From positions 1,178,001 through 1,242,000 of the forward strand of contig NZ_CP007028.1 of assembly GCF_000512735.1 (NCBI RefSeq): a DNA stretch of 64,000 nucleotides, in the 5' to 3' direction. The stretch is from Thermocrinis ruber. Its GTDB lineage: Bacteria > Aquificota > Aquificia > Aquificales > Aquificaceae. Below the pieces are notes generated by a model. It was not told where the DNA came from. It saw nothing but the letters and a program-made list of their open reading frames with translations, and ran no database searches. The position numbers and the translations under genes are program-made. This document shows positions 1-7,101 of the stretch, piece by piece (positions within the stretch are counted from its first letter, which is position 1; each line of letters begins with the position of its first letter).

Positions 1-1
1 T

Positions 2-601
2 GAAGAGGTTGCAATGAGAGAGGCAGCCAAAGCTCTGCTTACCCGTAGGAATCCTACCATATTCCCTGGGCCTCTCGTCCTGTGGGGATGGAACGCCAGT
101 GCTATGGAGAAGGCAAAGGCAGTGTTAGAGCTTGCCATGGAAATACCCAACTGCCGGATCATACCCATGCCCGACTACAGACCCAAGTATCCCAAAATAG
201 ACCCAGAGGCGGAGATAAACCCAAACCATCCTAACCTGACCATCCTTCACAACAAGATAGAAGTTTGTATATTTGTGGGTGTCCATTGCCATTATGCCAA
301 TCTATCTTTGAGAATGATCAGGGCAGGGACCAACTGCTTTACCATAGCCCTGTGTGCGGAGATGGGACACGAAGACGCTATGGTATCCCTCAGGGACGTG
401 CATGCGGAGGAGATAAGAAGGTTTAAGGATGTTGTTGTACAAGTCAGAGAAGAGCTCGGTATAAAGTGGGAACCAAAGCTTCCCCCAGAGAATCCATCCC
501 TGCCCAAAGAAAATTGGGAGACTCTTTCGGTGGTGGATTACGGAGAGTATTCATACTTGCTTATTCCCAGAAAGGGTGAGTATGTCCCTGAAAGTGAATA
601 A
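2..601 (+). CDS. forD: 2-oxoacid:ferredoxin oxidoreductase delta-type subunit (CdhB-like), 5' end probably outside the window
   Basis: The frame is open from base 2, and an internal ATG at 14 has a weak AGAGGT upstream, so the true start may lie outside the window. The product, at least 195 residues, resembles the carbon monoxide dehydrogenase beta-subunit family (CdhB, Pfam CO_dh), which in Aquificales is the D subunit of five-subunit pyruvate or 2-oxoglutarate:ferredoxin oxidoreductases. It has no iron-sulfur ligand pattern and no visible catalytic residues, so a structural role is likely. It is followed after 18 bases by the alpha subunit and shares its operon. Order D-A-B-G-E matches the described for operon of Hydrogenobacter thermophilus better than its por operon (E first), but substrate cannot be read from the sequence. 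Confidence 0.7.
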   Translation, partial: EEVAMREAAKALLTRRNPTIFPGPLVLWGWNASAMEKAKAVLELAMEIPNCRIIPMPDYRPKYPKIDPEAEINPNHPNLTILHNKIEVCIFVGVHCHYANLSLRMIRAGTNCFTIALCAEMGHEDAMVSLRDVHAEEIRRFKDVVVQVREELGIKWEPKLPPENPSLPKENWETLSVVDYGEYSYLLIPRKGEYVPESE

Positions 602-619
602 AAAATTGGAGGTAATACC

Positions 620-1789
620 ATGCCAGAGCAAAGGGTTGTAGATGCAGATTACCTTTTGTTAGAGGCTCCGAGGGAGCGCAAGTTTATCACAGGCGCCCAA
701 GCTATGGCGGAAGCGGTAAAGCGTGCCAACGTGGATATAGCCATAGCCTATCCAATTACCCCCCAGTCTGAGGTTATGCACCTGGTGGGAGACCTGTGGG
801 CTCAGGGCTACCTCAAGGACTACTACAGGGCTGAAGAAGAGTACGGCGCCATGTCCGCTATAGCTGGTGCGGTCAGAGGTGGTGCGAGAGCCTTTACCGC
901 CACTTCTGGACCTGGACTTCTGAGGGGTCTTGAAGCTATAGCTTCTTGGCCTGGGCACAGAATACCGGCGGTCTTGGGAGTTCTCACAAGGGTCGTCAAT
1001 GCACCCCTTTCCATACAGCCCGACAATGTAGAGATCGCATACCTTCTCAATTGTGGTATGGTTGTCCTTCACGCAGAGAACCAGCAGGATGTCTTTGACT
1101 TTACCTTGGCAGCCTTTGTAATCTCCGAAAAGGTGGATGTTTATATTCCCGTAGCGGTATGCACGGAGGGCTTTTTCGTTACCCACGCAAAGGGTTATGT
1201 GAACATGACCCCTGAGGATATGAAATTGCCTCCAAGGGACCCCTACAAAGCACCTGTTCCCCCCACCGACTGTGAAATACCACCCGCAAGAATTCAAAGG
1301 GACGCACCTGTGCAAAAGTCCAACTTCATGAGCTATCTGATTCACGCAGTATGGCAGCAGGAGGTTTGGTCCTCTAACATAAGGGCTATGAAGTACATCT
1401 ACAAGTACTTGGGTGGTCCCATAGAGGTGGTCAACCCCGATGCGGAAGTGTTCATAGTGGCTTCCGGTTGTGCAGCGGCGCAGGGTAGAGAGGCGGTACG
1501 TTATGCCCAGATGGAAGGCCTCAATGTAGGTCTGGTAAAGGTAAAATCCATAAGACCCTTCCCAGAGAAGGAAATAAGGGAAGTGCTCAAAAAGGCAAAG
1601 GCGGTCATAGTACCCGAGCACAACATCGTGGGATGGCTTGCCAAAGAGGTAAAGGCAACCATTCCAGACAACGACAAGGTAATAGGTGGTCCAAGGGTCT
1701 ACGGTGGTATGACCCTACCAGTAGAGCTTATAATGGAAAAGATATATGACGCCTTTGGCATAAAGAAAGAAAGGAAAGTTGTAGTATAA
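620..1789 (+). CDS. forA: 2-oxoacid:ferredoxin oxidoreductase alpha subunit
   Basis: The protein of 389 residues carries the alpha-subunit signature YPITPQSE near residue 45 and the following TSGPGLLRGLEA region, typical of the pyrimidine-binding domain I of pyruvate/2-oxoglutarate:ferredoxin oxidoreductases; domain II follows from about residue 270. With the beta subunit it binds thiamine diphosphate and catalyses reversible, ferredoxin-driven reductive carboxylation of acetyl-CoA or succinyl-CoA in the reductive TCA cycle, in the cytoplasm. A GGAGGT site lies 7 bases before ATG 620. Length is normal for the family. Whether it acts on pyruvate or 2-oxoglutarate is undecided; gene order favours 2-oxoglutarate (For). 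Confidence 0.87.
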   Translation: MPEQRVVDADYLLLEAPRERKFITGAQAMAEAVKRANVDIAIAYPITPQSEVMHLVGDLWAQGYLKDYYRAEEEYGAMSAIAGAVRGGARAFTATSGPGLLRGLEAIASWPGHRIPAVLGVLTRVVNAPLSIQPDNVEIAYLLNCGMVVLHAENQQDVFDFTLAAFVISEKVDVYIPVAVCTEGFFVTHAKGYVNMTPEDMKLPPRDPYKAPVPPTDCEIPPARIQRDAPVQKSNFMSYLIHAVWQQEVWSSNIRAMKYIYKYLGGPIEVVNPDAEVFIVASGCAAAQGREAVRYAQMEGLNVGLVKVKSIRPFPEKEIREVLKKAKAVIVPEHNIVGWLAKEVKATIPDNDKVIGGPRVYGGMTLPVELIMEKIYDAFGIKKERKVVV

Positions 1790-1817
1790 AAAAAACTTAA
1801 AAAAAGGAGGTGTTACC

Positions 1818-2684
1818 ATGGGCTTGGAGTATGTAAGAATATCACCAGGCTTTGAGAAATACATGCCCAAGGACTATGTAGATCTAGTCAAGTATGGGCA
1901 GTTTGGCAGGCAGGTAGATGTCCAACAGCTTGGACAGTTCAAGGAGCTGGTGGAAGAGCATCCTATGTGTGCGGGTTGCTTTATGGCGTACTTCATCAGG
2001 ATCTTCTACGCAGCCCTCCCCAACCCAGAGGATACCATAGTCATCGGTACCGCAGGCTGTGCAAGGTTGGCACTATCTCAGGCAGCGGTTCCCTTCATCT
2101 ACGGAAACTACGGAGACACCAACGCGGTGGCATCCGGTCTAAAGAGGGCACTAACTATTAGGTTCCCCGACAAGGTAAAGGATGTGGTGGTTATCGCAGG
2201 AGACGGTGGTCTTATAGACATAGGCTTTGGAATGACCATGCACTCTTGGTTCAGGAGGGAAAAATTCACCACCATAATGGTGGATAACGAGGTTTACGGA
2301 AACACAGGTGGGCAAGAGAGCGGAATGTCTCCCAAGGGTGTTCAGCTAAAGATGGCTCCCAAAGGAAAGCAGTTTGACAAGATCAACGCGGTGGAGCTGG
2401 CAAAGGTTGCCGGTTGTGTCTATGTGGCAAAGCTTGCTCCCACCAATCCCAAAAGGATCGCAAAGACCATAAGGAGGGCTATCCTCGCCGCAAGGCACTT
2501 TGGACCCACCTTTATACACGCTTACACCTCTTGCAACATTGAGTACTCTATACCCACAGATAAGGTTCTTGAGGACGCACGCAAGAGGGAAAAGCAAGAC
2601 TTTGCCTTTTACGAGTGGATGACCGATGAAGTAAGGGAATACTTTGAAGAAATAGAGAAGCAGTCTCAGGAGGTCAAAGTATGA
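1818..2684 (+). CDS. forB: 2-oxoacid:ferredoxin oxidoreductase beta subunit (TPP binding)
   Basis: The 288-residue protein has the thiamine-diphosphate motif GDGGLIDIG near residue 130 and the NEVYGNTGGQ segment that follows it in beta subunits. Cysteines in MCAGC (about residue 53), GTAGCA (about 77) and TSCNIEY (about 236) are placed like the four ligands of the single 4Fe-4S cluster of this subunit. It is preceded by AAAAAAGGAGGTG and its stop overlaps the gamma start as ATGA, so translation is probably coupled. It forms the active site with the alpha subunit and passes electrons from the cleaved or formed C-C bond to ferredoxin. Confidence 0.9.
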   Translation: MGLEYVRISPGFEKYMPKDYVDLVKYGQFGRQVDVQQLGQFKELVEEHPMCAGCFMAYFIRIFYAALPNPEDTIVIGTAGCARLALSQAAVPFIYGNYGDTNAVASGLKRALTIRFPDKVKDVVVIAGDGGLIDIGFGMTMHSWFRREKFTTIMVDNEVYGNTGGQESGMSPKGVQLKMAPKGKQFDKINAVELAKVAGCVYVAKLAPTNPKRIAKTIRRAILAARHFGPTFIHAYTSCNIEYSIPTDKVLEDARKREKQDFAFYEWMTDEVREYFEEIEKQSQEVKV

Positions 2685-3364
2685 AGCGTTATAACATCAG
2701 AATAGCGGGCGTTGGTGGGCAGGGGGTGGTCACCTCCGCCCACATCCTTGGAAATGCTATGTCCGCCGCAGGCAAGTATGCTACACTGGTTCCCTTCTTT
2801 GGCTCTGAAAAGAGAATGGCACCCGTAGAAGCCTATGTGCGTGTGTCCGACCAGCCCATCTACGAAGTGGGTGAGGTGGTCTATCCCAACGTGATCATGA
2901 TCTACCACCCTCAGGTTATCACCCACGGCAAATCCTACACCATGCCCTTTTACTCCGGGCTGAAGGAAGGTGGCATGGTGATAATAAACACCGATGTGGA
3001 CATAATCCCACCCGAAGATTGGCAAATTCTCAGGGAGCTAAACACAAGGGTCTATATGTTCCCCGCTACTAAGCTTGCCTTAGAGGTAGCCGGTACTGAG
3101 CTCGCCACCAACATGGCAATGGTAGGACTTTTCTTTGGTATAACCAGGCTTGTGGGCTTTGAACACATAGAGCAGGCGGTAAGGGAAAGGTTCTTGGGTA
3201 ATACCTTCGTGGCATCCGGAGGAACCACTGCATTGGACAGCGCCATAGAAAAGAAATTCAAAAAGAAGATGGAACTCCTTGAAAAGAACATGCAGGTTAT
3301 CAGAGAAGCCTTCAAGATCGCAGAAGAGCGCGGTTGGGTAGAAGAAGAAGCATACACACCATAA
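2681..3364 (+). CDS. forG: 2-oxoacid:ferredoxin oxidoreductase gamma subunit
   Basis: The 227-residue protein opens with the family motif GVGGQGVVTSA at residues 10-20, followed by PFFGSEKRMAPVEAYVR, which is diagnostic of the gamma domain that contacts CoA in 2-oxoacid:ferredoxin oxidoreductases. The start overlaps the beta-subunit stop by 4 bases. The last 45 residues are charged and helical. It is the fourth gene of the D-A-B-G-E operon and should assemble in the same cytoplasmic complex. Confidence 0.88.
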   Translation: MKRYNIRIAGVGGQGVVTSAHILGNAMSAAGKYATLVPFFGSEKRMAPVEAYVRVSDQPIYEVGEVVYPNVIMIYHPQVITHGKSYTMPFYSGLKEGGMVIINTDVDIIPPEDWQILRELNTRVYMFPATKLALEVAGTELATNMAMVGLFFGITRLVGFEHIEQAVRERFLGNTFVASGGTTALDSAIEKKFKKKMELLEKNMQVIREAFKIAEERGWVEEEAYTP

Positions 3365-3388
3365 ACATAAACAGGAGGTTTTTGGAGC

Positions 3389-3613
3389 ATGTATTACGTG
3401 GCAGATGTGAATGAATCAGAGTGTGCAAAATACAACTGCAAGCAGTGTGTGTTATTCTGTCCAGAACCTAACACTTTGATGTATCACAGTACCAAACATA
3501 CCGCTTGGGTCAATTACTCAAGATGCAAAGGCTGTGCCATATGCGTCTATGTTTGTTCAGACCTTTTGAAGAGAAACTGCATACAAATGGTTATGATGAC
3601 TGCAGGAGATTGA
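3389..3613 (+). CDS. forE: Ferredoxin-like epsilon subunit with two 4Fe-4S clusters
   Basis: This 74-residue protein has C12, C17, C20, C24-Pro and C46, C49, C52, C56, a two-cluster bacterial ferredoxin layout, although the first group is spaced C-x4-C-x2-C-x3-C rather than the usual C-x2-C-x2-C-x3-C. An additional Cys occurs at 64. It follows the gamma gene by 24 bases with an AGGAGG site. It probably relays electrons between the catalytic beta subunit and the free ferredoxins such as those at 29.4-29.8 kb. The atypical first motif could tune redox potential; that is inference. Confidence 0.8.
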   Translation: MYYVADVNESECAKYNCKQCVLFCPEPNTLMYHSTKHTAWVNYSRCKGCAICVYVCSDLLKRNCIQMVMMTAGD

Positions 3614-3616
3614 GCC

Positions 3617-3898
3617 ATGGAGGGTGGTATGAAGGAAAAGTTGGAAAGGCTGGCGGAAGAGGTCCAAAAAAATATGGCAAATCCTGATGTGGATATAGAT
3701 GTTTGCTTTGATGAGGCTTGCGGAGTTCCCTACCTGACCGTTAGGTATGTGGTGGAAGGACACAGCGTCCATGAAAAGCGCATAGACATAGACAAAGAAT
3801 ACTGGGAAAAGGATGTGAATGATTTGGCTAACTTTGTAGCCTTTCAAATAGAACAGTTTATGGAGGAGATAGACTCGGTGGAATACGGAGGAGAGTAG
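3617..3898 (+). CDS. Small hypothetical protein downstream of the oxidoreductase operon
   Basis: I do not recognise this 93-residue acidic protein. It begins 3 bases after forE; ATG 3617 has AGGAG 9 bases upstream, and ATG 3629 (residue 5) is an alternative with GAGGGTGG in front. It has a helical N-terminus, a beta-rich centre with Cys30 and Cys35, and a helical acidic C-terminus. There is no signal peptide or membrane segment. It is probably co-transcribed with forDABGE and with the GTPase that starts 2 bases after its stop, so it could serve either. No function is proposed. Confidence 0.6.
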   Translation: MEGGMKEKLERLAEEVQKNMANPDVDIDVCFDEACGVPYLTVRYVVEGHSVHEKRIDIDKEYWEKDVNDLANFVAFQIEQFMEEIDSVEYGGE

Positions 3899-3900
3899 CC

Positions 3901-4791
3901 TTGATCCCGGCTTTCATAATTACGGGCTATCTTGGAAGCGGGAAGACTACTCTTCTCCTGAATGCTGCCAGGGAACATTTTTCTGAGAAAAGGGTGGCGG
4001 TTATCGTCAATGAGCTTGGTGAGGTGGGCGTTGACGGGAAGATTCTGAAAAACGCATATTCTGAGGTTTTGGAACTTCCAGAAGGTTGTATATGTTGCAC
4101 GATACACGCAGAATTTGAAAAGGCCATCAGGGAACTGAGGGAAAAGTATGAACCTGAACTGCTCATGGTGGAGACCTCTGGTTCTGCGGAGCCTTTTCCC
4201 GTTATGATAAGCCTTCAGAACCTAGGATGCATAATAGAAGGAGTAATATGCCTTATAGACACCAAGAACTTTCACCTATACAGTCAAGAGGATACCGCCA
4301 AACACCAGATAGGCAGTTCCAACGTGCTGGTTTTGAACAAAACAGACCTTGTGGATGAAAGCACGCTTAAACAGGTAGAGGATAGTGTTGTTGATATATG
4401 GAACAGGTATTTGCTTAGAAACCTCTTTACCAACGAGCCAGTTTTTAGGAGCTTTAAACTATACAAAACTTCTTTTGGAAAACTTCCCGCTGAAGTGTTT
4501 AGCGGTGTCTTTGCTTTGCAAGAAAAACTTTACCACCTTAACGGTGAAACGCACAGCCATAATCACGCACAACAAGTGATTTATCTTGACGAGCCTGTTG
4601 ATTATAATGAACTTCTTGATATAATCAATAAACTACCACCGGACGTTATTAGGCTGAAGGGTATACTGAAGTTAAAAGACTTCCCTGAAGCGTTAGTTGT
4701 TAATTACTCCTTTGGCAATTTAGATACGAGTTATACATTACCCCATTACGAAGGGAAGTCCTTCCTTGTTCTGATACGCTCTTTTAATTAA
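3901..4791 (+). CDS. COG0523-family GTPase (CobW/YjiA/ZNG1 type metallochaperone)
   Basis: The 296-residue protein starts at a TTG just after the preceding stop. Walker A is GYLGSGKTT (residues 9-17), the family metal-binding motif is CICC (C63, C65, C66), and the guanine-specificity motif NKTD is at 146-149. A histidine cluster HSHNH lies at 218-222, followed by the CobW C-terminal domain. Proteins of this family use GTP hydrolysis to deliver zinc, cobalt, nickel or iron to target enzymes. It sits 23 bases upstream of dabB, and DabA is a zinc-dependent, carbonic-anhydrase-like protein, so zinc delivery to DabA is an attractive but untested role. Confidence 0.82.
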   Translation: MIPAFIITGYLGSGKTTLLLNAAREHFSEKRVAVIVNELGEVGVDGKILKNAYSEVLELPEGCICCTIHAEFEKAIRELREKYEPELLMVETSGSAEPFPVMISLQNLGCIIEGVICLIDTKNFHLYSQEDTAKHQIGSSNVLVLNKTDLVDESTLKQVEDSVVDIWNRYLLRNLFTNEPVFRSFKLYKTSFGKLPAEVFSGVFALQEKLYHLNGETHSHNHAQQVIYLDEPVDYNELLDIINKLPPDVIRLKGILKLKDFPEALVVNYSFGNLDTSYTLPHYEGKSFLVLIRSFN

Positions 4792-4814
4792 AAACTCCTA
4801 CACGGAGGGTCCGC

Positions 4815-7097
4815 ATGGTTCTTGAAGCAATCATCGTGGCTATACCCCTGCTTTCCATAATAACTTCCCTGTTTTTGGAAAAGAGGCTTTACTCAAAGGT
4901 GAGCACCATTCTTACAGGCATTGCCTTCCTTCTGAGCCTGTATGTGTTTTTATTTACCAACAAAGAGGGTTCTTTTATCTTTCTCAGGTTTGATGGACTT
5001 GGCACCCTTCTTGCCTCCTACATACTCCTTGTGAGCCTTGTGATCCATAAGTACTCGGAAAACTATATGAAGGACGAGCAAGGGTTTAAAAGATACTTCA
5101 TCCTGCTTGACTTGATGACTTGGAATCTATTAACCCTTGTGCTTTCAAACCACCTGCTCGTTCTTTTTGCCTCCTGGCACTTGATGGGAGTAATCCTTTA
5201 CTTTTTGCTTACCTTTAACAACAGAAGATGGCAAGCGGTGGAGTGGGGAAGGCTCGCACTCTTTACTCACAGGCTTGCGGACGTTTCCCTTCTAATAGCA
5301 GTCCTTTTACTCTACAAACAGTATGGCACCTTTGAGATAAGCAAGTTAGTACAAATGGTCACCACAGAACCTTCGGATACCCTATGGATACCAACGCTCT
5401 TGATAATACTGAGCGGTATATTAAAGTCTGCACAGATACCCTTTCACGTTTGGTTGGTTTATAGCATGGAAGGTCCCACTCCTGTATCCGCCCTTATGCA
5501 TGCGGGCATAGTAAATGCTGGCGCCATCATAGCAGGCAAGTTTTCCTTCTTGTTTGCTTACGACCTCTATGGACTCAGTCTTTCCTTCTTGGTAGGTATA
5601 ATAACTGCGGTGTTGGGCTCCACCCTTATGCTGATGCAGAATGATGTGAAGAAGGCGTTGGGATACTCCACCGTAGGACAGATGGGCTATATGATGATGG
5701 AAGTGGGCGTGGGTGCCTTTGCCCTTGCCATCTACCACATGATGGCTCACGGCATATTCAAGGCTACCCTGTTTCTCTCCTCGGGTGGTGTTATACACGA
5801 GGCAAGAAAAGACCCTAACATTCCAAGGGACGAAGTTTACGACGCATTGATAAAAAAGGAGGGAACGTACAAAGATATGCCTACAGTGTTTTATGGAGCC
5901 ATTACCTTGTTGGTGCCACTTATTTTAGTTTTGATTACTCACTATATATTTAAGCCGGATTTCTTTAAATACCAAGCTCCCCTCATACTTTTGTTCTTTG
6001 GCTGGATCACGTCCGCCCAGGTACTTCTGAACCTTTTCAAGGTGGGCAGGGAAAAACCTCTGCTTACTGCCTTCTTAGGTATCGTTTCCCTGTTTGTTCT
6101 TCTGAGCATATATGTCCTTATGTCCCATCTCCTTAGAGGCTTTGTCTTTCCTTACGAAGGTCTTCAGGAAAAGGTATACGAAAGGGCTTTTTCTAACCCT
6201 GTGCTTTTTATACTTGGCATAGCTATAAGCTTAATTTTGGTCTTGGTGGGCTGGATACTCATATACTTTGCCAACAGGGAGGAACCTTTGAAGGTTCACC
6301 TGAGCCTTTACGCTCATCTTTCTAGGGAGCTTTACTTCCCAGACCTTTATAAGCTTATAGGAGAAGGCTTTATGAAGTTGGCACGCCTTTTATCCTTTAC
6401 TTCTCTTTCTGCGGTGTCTGCTTATGGAGTCTTCTACACAGGAGAAACTTCGGAGAATTTCCCTCTGGACGCACTCATACTTGCGTTCTTTATTCCCCTG
6501 TTTCCCATAAGTCTGATAACCTCTTACCTTATAAGAAGGTTCTGGATATACTCTTATCCGCTCATCGCCCTTTTGGGTGTGATAAGCCTTGAGTTCATAA
6601 AAATACCAAACTACGAGTTCCTCTACTACCTCGCAAGCTTTACGCTACTTTTCCACTCGCTAAGGGCTGTGGTAAGTCAGAGCTTTAAGGAAGGTATCTC
6701 GGAGCTGTATCCTGCACTCCTTAGCCTGATTTGGCTATCCAAGAAAGAAGCTTACTTTGCTTTCCTCCTCTTGCCTTCTGCCCTTCTCTATCTTCTTGGC
6801 ATTTACACTAAAAGGGTGCTACACACAGACAGCTTTTATTACGCCGGTGGATTTATAGAAAAGATGCCTATCTACTCCCTTCTGTTAGTAATCGCCTCTT
6901 TGCAGGCATGCCTTACACCCTTTATGCCGAGCTTCTATCCATTCTTTGATGCACTCTTGAAAGCCAATGCCCTACAGGCAGCTCTGCTAATAACAGGATG
7001 GTTTATGCTCGGTGTAGCCATGGCACTTACTGCATGGAGCCCACTGCACGGACGACCAAGAGAGGATATAAATTATTCAGACCTTCTGAGGAGGTGA
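4815..7097 (+). CDS. dabB: DabB, NuoL/MrpA-like membrane subunit of the inorganic-carbon (DAB) transporter
   Basis: This 760-residue, highly hydrophobic protein has the proton-antiporter family core, including FTHRLADVSLLIA (about residue 157) and the long conserved stretch with PFHVWLVYSMEGPTPVSALMHAG (about residues 213-235). It is not in a nuo operon but lies 4 bases upstream of dabA, the arrangement that defines DAB complexes, which couple an ion gradient to one-way hydration of CO2 to bicarbonate. At 760 residues it is longer than the DabB proteins I know of (roughly 500-600); the extra 200 or so C-terminal residues are predicted membrane segments. It is likely located in the cytoplasmic membrane. 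A GGAGGGT site precedes the ATG. Confidence 0.85.
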   Translation: MVLEAIIVAIPLLSIITSLFLEKRLYSKVSTILTGIAFLLSLYVFLFTNKEGSFIFLRFDGLGTLLASYILLVSLVIHKYSENYMKDEQGFKRYFILLDLMTWNLLTLVLSNHLLVLFASWHLMGVILYFLLTFNNRRWQAVEWGRLALFTHRLADVSLLIAVLLLYKQYGTFEISKLVQMVTTEPSDTLWIPTLLIILSGILKSAQIPFHVWLVYSMEGPTPVSALMHAGIVNAGAIIAGKFSFLFAYDLYGLSLSFLVGIITAVLGSTLMLMQNDVKKALGYSTVGQMGYMMMEVGVGAFALAIYHMMAHGIFKATLFLSSGGVIHEARKDPNIPRDEVYDALIKKEGTYKDMPTVFYGAITLLVPLILVLITHYIFKPDFFKYQAPLILLFFGWITSAQVLLNLFKVGREKPLLTAFLGIVSLFVLLSIYVLMSHLLRGFVFPYEGLQEKVYERAFSNPVLFILGIAISLILVLVGWILIYFANREEPLKVHLSLYAHLSRELYFPDLYKLIGEGFMKLARLLSFTSLSAVSAYGVFYTGETSENFPLDALILAFFIPLFPISLITSYLIRRFWIYSYPLIALLGVISLEFIKIPNYEFLYYLASFTLLFHSLRAVVSQSFKEGISELYPALLSLIWLSKKEAYFAFLLLPSALLYLLGIYTKRVLHTDSFYYAGGFIEKMPIYSLLLVIASLQACLTPFMPSFYPFFDALLKANALQAALLITGWFMLGVAMALTAWSPLHGRPREDINYSDLLRR

Positions 7098-7101
7098 GCC
7101 C

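Noticed and set aside
659-1621. A 320-codon minus-strand frame antisense to the forA gene
   Set aside because: It lies wholly opposite a well-supported alpha subunit, has no recognisable domain and no ribosome site, and its length follows from the codon bias of the true gene.
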